From Azoarcus sp. (GTDB taxonomy: Bacteria > Pseudomonadota > Gammaproteobacteria > Burkholderiales > Rhodocyclaceae), in contig JAIRWW010000135.1 in NCBI GenBank assembly GCA_031268685.1, positions 1 to 5,988 of the forward strand: 5,988 nucleotides of DNA. Reading direction: 5' to 3'. Positions within the stretch are counted from its first letter, which is position 1. The number at the start of each line of letters is the position of its first letter. The notes beneath the pieces were generated by a model, which was not told where the DNA came from, searched no databases, and saw only the letters and a program-made list of their open reading frames with translations. This document shows positions 1-5,894 of the stretch, piece by piece. A program made the position numbers and the translations under genes.

Positions 1-1
1 G

Positions 2-34
2 GCGACATCCGCCGCTGCGGACAAAGCGGCGTAA
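2..34 (+). CDS. Possible C-terminal end of an upstream gene (partial)
   Basis: The frame starting at base 2 reads ATSAADKAA and then stops at a TAA (32-34). An Ala/Lys-rich tail like this is seen at the end of phasins and other low-complexity proteins, but ten codons cannot identify a family. A 7-bp inverted repeat (10-16 with 25-31) overlaps the stop. The strand and the existence of the gene are inferred only from the open frame and the short gap to the next gene. It could equally be non-coding. Confidence 0.2.
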   Translation, partial: ATSAAADKAA

Positions 35-100
35 ATACTGCTAGGATGGCCGGTCTTTGCCTTTTTCTGTACGTCGTTTTCATCATCACCGAGAGACCGC

Positions 101-1513
101 ATGAGCCATTCCGGCGATCCATTTATCCAGAACCGTACTTTCGAGGAGATTGAAGTCGGCGATTCGGCGCAACTCACCCGTACCCTGCGCACTTCGGACA
201 TCCAGCTTTTCGCCGCCATCTCGGGCGACATCAACCCGACGCATCTCGACCCCGAGTTCGCGCAGGCCGGGCAGTTCCGTGACATCGTTGGCCACAGCCT
301 ATGGGGCGGCACGCTGGTTTCGGCCATTCTCGGCACCGAATTCCCCGGCCCCGGCACGGTTTACGTCTCGCAAAGCTTCAATTTCTGGCGGCCCGTGACG
401 GTCGGCGACACTGTCACCATCAGCGTGACTTGCCGGGAAAAGCACGAACACAACAACCATATCGTCTTCGACTGCAAGGCGATCAACCAGAGCGGTGTCA
501 AGGTCATGGACGGCTGCGCCGAAGTGGCCGCGCCGACCCAGAGAATCCGCCGCCCCAAGGTGCTGCCGCCCGAAATCAAGATCGCCGACCGGGAAGAGCG
601 CTTCCGCCGCATGCTTTCGCTCGTCGATGGCCTGCCGCCGATACAGATCGCGGTAGTTTGTCCGTGCGACGCCGATTCGCTGCGCGGCTCGCTCCAGGCC
701 GCCTTGCTTGGGCTGGTCACGCCCATCCTGGTCGGTCCCGACCGCAAGATTCGCGCCTTGGCCGAGGAACAGATGCTGGATATCAAGGGCATCCGCATCA
801 TCAATGTCCCGGACAACGCTGCTGCTGCCGAAACCGCCGTGGCGCTGTGCCGCGACGAGGGCGTGAGCGCCCTGATGAAAGGCTCGCTGTCGACCCGCGA
901 CCTTATGCGCGCCGTGCTCTCGAAAACCGCCGGACTGTGCGGCGAGCGGCGCATCAGCCATGTCTTTGTCGCCAGCGCGCCAGCCTATCCGAAGTTGCTC
1001 CTCGTGACCGATGCGGCAATCAACATCGCGCCCACGCTCGAAGAAAAAGCCGACATCATCCAGAACGCCATCGATCTCGCGGAAATGATGGGCATCGTCG
1101 AACCCAAGGTTGCCATCCTTGCCGCAACCGAGGCTGTAAACCCCGAAATGCCCGCGACGCTGGACGCCGTCGCCCTGTGCGAGATGGCGGAATATGGCAA
1201 AATCCGAGGTGGCCTGCTGGCCGGGCCGCTCGCCTTCGACAAGGCTGTTTCGTCCAGGGCCGCCAGCATTAAGGGCATTGACTCGCCGGTGGCGGGGAAT
1301 GCCGACATTCTTGCGGTGCCTGACATCGAGGCGGGCAACATCATCGCCAGGCAACTGGAATATCTGGCCGATGCGCTGATGGGCGGCATCGTGCTGGGAG
1401 CCCGTGTGCCGATCGTTCTCACTACTCGCGCGGATACCGCGCAAACCCGCACGGTCTCGTGCGCCATCGCCCAATTGATCCACCACCATAACAGCAGCAG
1501 GGAGGCAAAATAA
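101..1513 (+). CDS. Bifunctional MaoC-type enoyl-CoA hydratase / phosphate acetyl(butyryl)transferase
   Basis: This 470-residue protein has two enzyme domains. Residues 1-150 form a MaoC/R-specific enoyl-CoA hydratase hot-dog fold with the SGDINPTHLD motif, in which D43 and H48 are the expected catalytic pair. The following GHSLWGG stretch (64-70) has Ser where the family usually has Gly after the His. Residues about 175-465 form a phosphotransacetylase/phosphotransbutyrylase domain with LMKGSLST (258-265), VTDAAINIAP (302-311), GPLAFD (375-380), a VAGNADILAVPDIEAGN block (397-413) and TRADT (442-446). It should exchange CoA and phosphate on a short acyl group in the cytosol and may also hydrate a 2-enoyl-CoA. 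The acyl chain length preferred is not readable. The ATG at 101 has a weak GAGAG (91-95) upstream and the MaoC domain begins soon after it. The gene ends 3 bases before ackA, indicating co-expression. Fusions of this kind beside ackA are common in proteobacteria. Confidence 0.93.
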   Translation: MSHSGDPFIQNRTFEEIEVGDSAQLTRTLRTSDIQLFAAISGDINPTHLDPEFAQAGQFRDIVGHSLWGGTLVSAILGTEFPGPGTVYVSQSFNFWRPVTVGDTVTISVTCREKHEHNNHIVFDCKAINQSGVKVMDGCAEVAAPTQRIRRPKVLPPEIKIADREERFRRMLSLVDGLPPIQIAVVCPCDADSLRGSLQAALLGLVTPILVGPDRKIRALAEEQMLDIKGIRIINVPDNAAAAETAVALCRDEGVSALMKGSLSTRDLMRAVLSKTAGLCGERRISHVFVASAPAYPKLLLVTDAAINIAPTLEEKADIIQNAIDLAEMMGIVEPKVAILAATEAVNPEMPATLDAVALCEMAEYGKIRGGLLAGPLAFDKAVSSRAASIKGIDSPVAGNADILAVPDIEAGNIIARQLEYLADALMGGIVLGARVPIVLTTRADTAQTRTVSCAIAQLIHHHNSSREAK

Positions 1514-1516
1514 GCC

Positions 1517-2698
1517 ATGAAGTCCATTCTCGTTCTCAACGCCGGCTCGTCGAGCCTGAAATTCGCGCTTTTCCCCCTTGAGCCGGAACTGGCCGAACAT
1601 CCGGCGGTATCCGGTCAGATCGAAGGCATAGGCGCCACGCCCAAGCTTTCCGCCAAGGTCAAGGGCACCCGCTTCCAGGAAGACGTCGACGTCTCGGGCG
1701 ACCAGACCGAACAGCACCGCGCATCCCTGGCCTATCTGTTTCGCTGGCTCGACAATCATGCGCCGGAACTGAAAATCTCCGCGGCGGGCCATCGCGTTGT
1801 GCATGGCGGCGAACGCTACAGCGCTCCGGTGAAACTCGATGCGTCGACGCTGGCCGAACTCGAAACCCTCATCCCGCTCGCACCCCTGCATCAGCCGCAC
1901 AACCTGCGCGCGGTACAAGAAATTTTCACCCTGCTGCCTCAAGTGCCGCAGGTCGCCTGCTTCGACACAGCCTTCCACCGAAGCAACCCCGAAGTAGCGC
2001 AAATCTACGGCCTGCCGCGCGCGCTCACGGAAGGCGGGATAAAAAGCTACGGCTTCCACGGCCTGTCCTACGACTACATCACCCGCAGCCTGCCGAATGT
2101 CATCGGCGACAAGGCCCGGGGCGCGGTCGTGATTGCCCATTTGGGCAACGGCGCTTCCATGGCCGCAGTGCGCGACGGCAAGGGCGTGGCGACGACGATG
2201 GGTTTTTCCACCATCAACGGCCTCATCATGGGTACCCGCTCGGGTTCGATAGACCCCGGCGTCCTGCTTTACCTGATCGACCAGAAAGGCATGGACTACA
2301 AGGCGCTTACCCAATTGCTCTACAAAGATTCGGGATTGCTCGGGGTGTCGGGCCTGAGCCAGGATATGCGCGTCCTGCTCGCTTCCGATGCGGCTCCCGC
2401 CAGGCAGGCGGTCGAGCTTTTCTGCTATCGGATCGCCCGCGAGCTTGGTTCGCTGGCGGCGGCGGCGGGCGGACTCGATGCGCTCGTCTTTACCGGCGGC
2501 ATTGGCGAGCACTCTGCGGTCATCCGCGAGCGCGTCGGCGCTCTTTCAGCCTGGCTCGGCATTGATATCGACCCGGCGGCCAACAGCGAAGACAAACTGC
2601 GCATCGACAGCTCCAAGAGCCGCGTCGCCGTCGCAGTCGTGCCCACCAACGAAGAAGGCATGATTGCTCGTTATACGACTGAAGTCCTGAAACTGTAA
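1517..2698 (+). CDS. ackA: Acetate kinase
   Basis: This 393-residue protein is a full-length member of the acetate/propionate kinase family (usually about 400 residues). It catalyses acetyl-phosphate + ADP to acetate + ATP, reversibly, in the cytosol. Family marks in order are the N-terminal LVLNAGSSSLKF (N8, S11, S12, K15), GHRVVHGG (91-98, with R93), CFDTAFH (148-154, with D150), YGFHGLS (178-184, with H181), the AHLGNGAS phosphate-binding stretch (207-214), GTRSGSIDPG (239-248, with R241), FTGGIGEHS (325-333) and the terminal PTNEE (376-380), which holds the catalytic Glu region. No key residue appears to be missing. The ATG lies 3 bases after the upstream stop. Its ribosome site, GGAGG at 1501-1505, sits inside the end of the upstream gene, so translation is probably coupled. 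The kinase would use acyl-phosphate from the upstream fusion enzyme, from PduL, or from both. Confidence 0.97.
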   Translation: MKSILVLNAGSSSLKFALFPLEPELAEHPAVSGQIEGIGATPKLSAKVKGTRFQEDVDVSGDQTEQHRASLAYLFRWLDNHAPELKISAAGHRVVHGGERYSAPVKLDASTLAELETLIPLAPLHQPHNLRAVQEIFTLLPQVPQVACFDTAFHRSNPEVAQIYGLPRALTEGGIKSYGFHGLSYDYITRSLPNVIGDKARGAVVIAHLGNGASMAAVRDGKGVATTMGFSTINGLIMGTRSGSIDPGVLLYLIDQKGMDYKALTQLLYKDSGLLGVSGLSQDMRVLLASDAAPARQAVELFCYRIARELGSLAAAAGGLDALVFTGGIGEHSAVIRERVGALSAWLGIDIDPAANSEDKLRIDSSKSRVAVAVVPTNEEGMIARYTTEVLKL

Positions 2699-2732
2699 CT
2701 GCAAAACTGTAAGACGCAGGCACACATCCCCT

Positions 2733-2770
2733 CCCGCGCCGCCGCGCCTTGCAGGACGCGTCGGCGCGGG
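2733..2770 (+). promoter_or_regulatory. Strong hairpin between ackA and pduL
   Basis: CCCGCGCCG (2733-2741) and CGGCGCGGG (2762-2770) are perfect 9-bp inverted repeats. Inside them, after one C/T mismatch, 2743-2746 pairs with 2757-2760. Past a bulged A, 2747-2749 then pairs with 2753-2755 around a 3-base loop. The whole interval therefore folds into a single rod of about 16 pairs. No T-run follows, so it is not a classic Rho-independent terminator. An RNA processing or stability element, or partial attenuation between ackA and pduL, is more likely. It ends 9 bases before the AAGGAG ribosome site of pduL and might also affect access to it. Confidence 0.5.
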
Positions 2771-2791
2771 TGACATTCCAAGGAGAAAACA

Positions 2792-3370
2792 ATGGGTTAC
2801 AAAGTCCCTGTCGGCATTTCCAACAAGCACCTTCACCTGTCCGAGCAAGACCTTGCCGCGCTTTTCGGCCCCGGACACAAACTCACGCCGTACAAGGAAC
2901 TCGTGCAACCGGGCCAGTACGCCGCGCACGAGCAGGTCGACCTCGTCGGCCCAAAGGGTTCGTTCAGAAACATCCGCATAATCGGCCCCACCCGGCCTCA
3001 AACGCAGGTCGAAATCTCCAAGACCGATGCGCGCGCGCTCGGCATCGACCCGCCCGTGCGCGAATCCGGCAAGCTGGAAGGCTCTCCCGGCATCAAACTC
3101 GTCGGCCCGAAGGGTGAAGTCGAACTGAAAGCCGGAACCATCGTCGCATTGCGCCACATCCACCTCTCCCCGGCGCAGGCCGCGGATGCGGGCCTGAAAG
3201 ATAAAGACCTCGTCAATGTGAAAACCTGTGGCACGCGCCCGCTGGTATTCGAGGACGTGCTAATCCGCTCCGGCGACGGCCACTTTCGCGAATTCCACAT
3301 CGACACCGACGAAGCCAATGCGGCGGGGCTGGCGAACAGCGATGAAGTAGAGATCATCCATAAGAAATAA
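2792..3370 (+). CDS. pduL: PduL-type phosphate propanoyltransferase (phosphotransacylase)
   Basis: This 192-residue protein belongs to the PduL family, zinc enzymes that exchange CoA and phosphate on propionyl- or acetyl-CoA and are unrelated in fold to Pta. Two similar halves are visible, each with a His-x-His motif: SNKHLHLS (10-17, H13 and H15) and LRHIHLS (120-126, H122 and H124). E47 and H169, in EFHIDTDEANAAG, are further plausible metal ligands by family analogy. The conserved core starts at residue 4 (KVPVGIS), so there is no N-terminal amphipathic extension of the kind that targets PduL to bacterial microcompartments. No shell genes are visible in the window. A housekeeping cytosolic role with AckA is inferred. 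The ATG has a good AAGGAG site (2780-2785) at 6 bases. A hairpin precedes the gene. Acetyl versus propionyl preference cannot be read from the sequence. Confidence 0.94.
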   Translation: MGYKVPVGISNKHLHLSEQDLAALFGPGHKLTPYKELVQPGQYAAHEQVDLVGPKGSFRNIRIIGPTRPQTQVEISKTDARALGIDPPVRESGKLEGSPGIKLVGPKGEVELKAGTIVALRHIHLSPAQAADAGLKDKDLVNVKTCGTRPLVFEDVLIRSGDGHFREFHIDTDEANAAGLANSDEVEIIHKK

Positions 3371-3418
3371 GAGAAGCCCTGCGCAATTCCATCAGGAATA
3401 AAGCGAGTCTCCGCACAA

Positions 3419-3500
3419 TTTCGCTCGTCCTGGTCTCGTCGAAGGGCATTCCCAGTAGAATCATGGGCTTCGACAGGCTTCAGCCCGAGCGGACGAGAAC
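3419..3500. repeat. REP-like intergenic inverted repeat
   Basis: Two arms face each other. CTCGTCC (3424-3430) matches GGACGAG (3491-3497), and GTCGAAG (3438-3444) matches CTTCGAC (3468-3474). An additional CCCA/TGGG pairing (3451-3454 with 3464-3467) closes the loop. The arms, with cores like CTTCGACAGGCTTCAGCCCGA and TCGTCC...GTCGAAGG, resemble the TTCGACAGGCTCAGCCCGAACGG-type palindromic repeats found scattered between genes in many proteobacteria. That resemblance is from memory and was not searched. With only one copy pair in the window, repetitiveness in the genome is inferred. Confidence 0.5.
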
Positions 3501-3527
3501 TGCCGGGAAGCTTCCAGAGGTAAAGCT

Positions 3528-3572
3528 GGCGAACCGGGCAAGCCCAGCACCGGTTCGCCGTATCCCGTTTTT
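3528..3572 (+). terminator. Terminator-like inverted repeat upstream of the DUF808 gene
   Basis: GGCGAACCGG (3528-3537) and CCGGTTCGCC (3550-3559) form a perfect 10-bp stem with a 12-base loop. A run of five T (3568-3572) follows, but 8 bases after the stem, which is longer than in a standard intrinsic terminator. It may end transcription from pduL imperfectly, or be an operator, since it lies just ahead of the ribosome site of the next gene. The T-run and the following A-run (3574-3578) are themselves complementary. Confidence 0.4.
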
Positions 3573-3587
3573 CAAAAAGGAATTCCC

Positions 3588-4466
3588 GTGGCCGGTGCCA
3601 GCCTGCTTGCCCTGATCGACGACATCGCAGCCATTCTCGATGACGTCGCCCTGATGACCAAGGTCGCCGCGAAAAAAACCGCAGGCGTCCTTGGCGACGA
3701 TCTTGCCCTGAACGCGCAGCAAGTTGCTGGCGTGCGGGCGGACAGGGAATTGCCCGTGATCTGGGCCGTTGCAAAAGGATCGCTCGTCAACAAGGCGATT
3801 CTCGTGCCCGTGGCGCTCCTCATCAGCGCTTTTCTGCCTTGGGCCATCGTGCCCCTCCTGATGGTGGGCGGCCTTTATCTCTGTTTTGAAGGCATGGAAA
3901 AATTAGCCCACAAATTTCTGCACAAAGAGGACAAAAGCACCGCCCATGAAGCTGGCGGGCCGCAACAGCCTGCCGACGTAGCGGCAACAGAAAAGGAAAA
4001 GATAAAAGGCGCAATCCGCACCGACTTCGTGCTTTCCGCCGAAATCATCGTTATTGCGCTGGGCACCGTGGCGAACGAGGCCATGAGCATGCAAATAGCG
4101 GTACTGACCGGCATCGCGCTGCTGATGACCGCCGGGGTATACGGCTTCGTTGCCGCCATCGTCAAGCTGGACGACCTGGGCCTCTACCTGCACGGGCGGC
4201 AAGGCGTCCTGTCGCAGACCATGGGCAAGGCATTGTTGGGCGCAGCGCCGATGCTCATGAAATTCCTTACCATAATCGGCACCGCCGCCATGTTCATGGT
4301 GGGCGGCGGCATTCTCGCCCATGGTCTTCCCGTCATTCACCACCTGTCCGCCGCGCTTGCCGCCGCCCAGGGCGGTTTGCTGTTGTCTGGCTTGCTGGAT
4401 ATGGCCGTGGGCTTGGCGGCGGGCGCGCTGGCGCTGGGGGGAATGCAACTGGCGCGGGCGGCCTGA
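3588..4466 (+). CDS. DUF808 (YedI-like) multi-pass inner-membrane protein
   Basis: This 292-residue membrane protein is close in length to E. coli YedI (about 300). The N-terminal signature [20 protein letters not shown] followed by [23 protein letters not shown] is typical of DUF808. Hydrophobic segments lie at about 68-100 (probably two, ending [14 protein letters not shown]), 147-165, 168-192, 219-242 and 263-285. A polar, charged loop (108-142) separates the first pair from the rest and is probably exposed to the cytoplasm or periplasm. The biochemical role of the family is unknown and I assign none. The start is a GTG at 3588 with AAGGAA at 3577-3582, 5 bases upstream; the family signature begins at this codon, which supports the choice. 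The 217-base gap and the terminator-like repeat before it suggest transcription separate from pduL. Confidence 0.9.
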   Translation: MAGASLLALIDDIAAILDDVALMTKVAAKKTAGVLGDDLALNAQQVAGVRADRELPVIWAVAKGSLVNKAILVPVALLISAFLPWAIVPLLMVGGLYLCFEGMEKLAHKFLHKEDKSTAHEAGGPQQPADVAATEKEKIKGAIRTDFVLSAEIIVIALGTVANEAMSMQIAVLTGIALLMTAGVYGFVAAIVKLDDLGLYLHGRQGVLSQTMGKALLGAAPMLMKFLTIIGTAAMFMVGGGILAHGLPVIHHLSAALAAAQGGLLLSGLLDMAVGLAAGALALGGMQLARAA

Positions 4467-4535
4467 GCGGGTTTTGCTGCGGCGGGTGTCGGTTGTGGCG
4501 CCAGCGGAGCGTTGGACAAGACAAAAGGAATCCTC

Positions 4536-5390
4536 GTGATACTTGATGTGGGCGATATCGAAAGCACGCTGAAAGGATACGAAAGGCTCGCGCAGTTCGC
4601 AGCGAAAATGGGCGATTGTGCCTTTGAGAAAATCTGTCTGGATTTCAGCGCCTGCGACTGGTTCGACGCCAACATGAGTGCACCGCTTGGTGTCGTGCTT
4701 GCCCATGCGACTGACGGGTTTAATGACATAAGCATAAAAGACATGCACAAAGGCACCGAAGAAATCCTGGCCAGAAACGGTTTCCTGACGAGCTACGGTT
4801 ATGCGCCGCGAAAAGACAATTTTGGCACTACGATTCCATATCGCCGCCTGAATGCAGACGATGAGCGCTACTTCACCACCTATGTAAGCCAGCATCTCAA
4901 ACGGCAAAAAATACCGGCAATGACTGAAGCATTGTCCCGGCGATTCAAGGGCAGTATCATGGAAGTTTTTATCAATGCCGCCGCGCATTCGGAGACAGAA
5001 CTTGGCATTTTCGCCTGCGGGCAGTATTTCCCGAAAAAAGAGCGGTTGGATTTTTCCATCGCTGACGCGGGCATCGGCATCCGCAAAAAAATCGCTAAGG
5101 AACTGGGACTCAAAATGAACTCCGACAAGGCCATCGAATGGGCCTTGAGGAAAGGGAACACTGTCCGGAAAGGCAAGATTCCTGGTGGACTCGGCCTCAA
5201 GCTGCTCAAGGAGTTCGTGACGCTCAACGAGGGACGCCTCCAAATCATCTCGGATCGCGGTTACTGGGAGATGAACGGCAGGAAGGAAACTCTCACGCGC
5301 ATGGGCTGTTCCTTTCCCGGTACAGTAGTCAACATCGAAATCAACACTGCCGACACGAAAAGCTACCGACTGCTATCGGAAGACAACTAG
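4536..5390 (+). CDS. STAS-like domain fused to a GHKL (HATPase_c) ATP-binding domain
   Basis: I prefer the GTG at 4536 (284 residues), because AGGA at 4526-4529 sits 6 bases before it. A TTG at 4512 would add 8 residues but has only a GGAG 2 bases away. Residues 1-90 look like a STAS-type alpha/beta domain, with a hydrophobic strand then LDFSACDWFDANMSAPLG (35-52) and ISIKDMHKGTEEILARNGF (65-83). Residues about 125-270 carry the GHKL ATP-binding motifs: N-box EVFINAAAHS (143-152; E143, N147), G1 box DAGIGI (177-182) and G2 box GGLGLKLL (217-224). The domain closes with FPGTVVNIEI (260-269). No His phospho-acceptor (dimerisation) domain, receiver or membrane segment is seen, so this is not an ordinary sensor kinase. 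It is a soluble ATPase or possible Ser/Thr kinase of the SpoIIAB type. The partner STAS-like gene starts 12 bases downstream. GC content is lower than in the metabolic genes, which suggests transfer. Its target is unknown. Confidence 0.82.
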   Translation: MILDVGDIESTLKGYERLAQFAAKMGDCAFEKICLDFSACDWFDANMSAPLGVVLAHATDGFNDISIKDMHKGTEEILARNGFLTSYGYAPRKDNFGTTIPYRRLNADDERYFTTYVSQHLKRQKIPAMTEALSRRFKGSIMEVFINAAAHSETELGIFACGQYFPKKERLDFSIADAGIGIRKKIAKELGLKMNSDKAIEWALRKGNTVRKGKIPGGLGLKLLKEFVTLNEGRLQIISDRGYWEMNGRKETLTRMGCSFPGTVVNIEINTADTKSYRLLSEDN

Positions 5391-5402
5391 GGAAGTATTG
5401 CC

Positions 5403-5792
5403 ATGGCAAACAGAATCACCCTGAAAATCTACGACCTCGTCGGCCCCATCTGGGTCTCGACGGACGACGGACAAAAGGTGTTCGACAAGATCGTTGCCGC
5501 ATTCAAGGCCGACTATGCGGTCGATCTTTCGTTCGCCAATCACGAGAATCTGATTTCGTCCTTCCTCAATGCCGCGATCAGGCAACTCTACAACGGCAGC
5601 TACAGCGAAGATTTTCTGTCGCGGCATCTGGCCTACGTTGACCTCGACGACGACGACCGGATCATGCTGGATCGCACCATCGACAACGCCAAACGCTACT
5701 TTGCCAATCGTGATGCCTACGATCAGGCATGGAAGGATGTAGTCGATGAAGAGGTCGACGAAGAATTCGATGAAGAATTCGATGAAGAATAA
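5403..5792 (+). CDS. STAS-like (DUF4325) protein with acidic repeat tail
   Basis: This is a 129-residue soluble protein. The core, VDLSFANHENLISSFLNAA (40-58) followed by LAYVDLDDDDRIMLDRTIDNAKRYF (76-100 in two parts), has the shape of the DUF4325 STAS-like family. In that family a strand leads into a Ser-Ser-Phe turn and a helix, and an Asn-Ala-Lys helix ends the domain. S52/S53 sit where anti-anti-sigma STAS proteins carry the phosphorylated Ser; that mapping is inference. Residues 114-129 are four tetrapeptide repeats (VDEE, VDEE, FDEE, FDEE), making a strongly acidic, probably disordered tail. The ATG has GGAAG (5391-5395) 7 bases upstream and follows the ATPase stop by 12 bases, so the two are co-translated and likely act together. 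DUF4325 genes are often found beside ATP-binding genes of this kind. The output of the pair is not known to me. Confidence 0.8.
   Translation: MANRITLKIYDLVGPIWVSTDDGQKVFDKIVAAFKADYAVDLSFANHENLISSFLNAAIRQLYNGSYSEDFLSRHLAYVDLDDDDRIMLDRTIDNAKRYFANRDAYDQAWKDVVDEEVDEEFDEEFDEE
5742..5789 (+). repeat. Four tandem 12-bp repeats in the 3' end of the DUF4325 gene
   Basis: Four consecutive 12-base units (5742-5753, 5754-5765, 5766-5777, 5778-5789) run directly up to the TAA stop. The last two are identical (TTCGATGAAGAA) and the first two differ at a few positions. Each unit encodes one VDEE or FDEE. Because the unit is a multiple of three, gain or loss of copies would keep the frame. In the +1 frame, units 1, 3 and 4 each contribute an ATG AAG pair that is in frame with the small ORF ending at 5889; unit 2 reads ACG in place of ATG. 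Confidence 0.9.
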
Positions 5793-5889
5793 GGCTCACG
5801 ATGTCGCCAAGTATTCGTTCCGTCAGGACGAGCCTGTTTTGATAGAGCCTTTTGTAAAACACATGTTGCCGAAGGTCTCCAGCCGATAG
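5782..5889 (+). pseudogene. 35-codon ORF, possible remnant of a third operon gene
   Basis: An ATG at 5782, inside the last acidic repeat, opens a frame that overlaps the DUF4325 gene by 11 bases and runs to a TAG at 5887-5889. It begins MKNKAHDVAKYSFRQDEPVL and continues with IEPFVKHMLPKVSSR. The amino-acid mix looks coding rather than random. The overlap is typical of a coupled third gene. The opening (HDVAKYSF, then an acidic turn and VLI) reminds me of the N-terminus of PIN-domain proteins that precede a DANIW-type catalytic strand, but that strand is absent. An internal deletion joining a gene's two ends would explain it. This is recollection, not a search. Earlier in-frame ATGs exist at 5746 and 5770. 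It may instead be a genuine microprotein or chance. Confidence 0.35.
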
Positions 5890-5894
5890 CGCGC

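Noticed and set aside
19..47. Possible promoter (GGACAA ... TAGGAT, 17-base spacing) upstream of the fusion enzyme
   Set aside because: Both boxes match the consensus poorly and GC-rich DNA gives many such hits; not listed as a feature.
1695..2090. GLSYDY instead of the more familiar G-x-SH after the FHG motif in acetate kinase
   Set aside because: The catalytic His (H181) and all other key residues are present, and this variant is, as I recall, common in proteobacterial AckA proteins, so it is not evidence of altered function.
299..2512. Very long open frame on the - strand (737 codons) opposite the fusion enzyme and ackA
   Set aside because: It is antisense to two clearly identified enzymes, has the Arg/Gly/Asp-rich, domain-free composition of a GC-rich shadow frame, and shows no family motif.
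4512..4535. TTG start adding 8 residues to the ATPase protein
   Set aside because: The GGAG before it is only 2 bases away, while the GTG at 4536 has AGGA at 6 bases. The extra residues (from TTG: MDKTKGIL) add no motif.
3903..5243. 446-codon - strand open frame opposite the DUF808 and ATPase genes
   Set aside because: It spans two unrelated + strand genes with recognisable motifs and an intergenic gap, and its translation has no recognisable domain.
5792..5860. Terminator for the STAS/ATPase module (AGGCTC 5792-5797 with GAGCCT 5830-5835 or 5845-5850, each followed by T-rich bases)
   Set aside because: The stem is only 6 bp with a loop of 32 or more bases, and the T-tracts are short; too weak to call.
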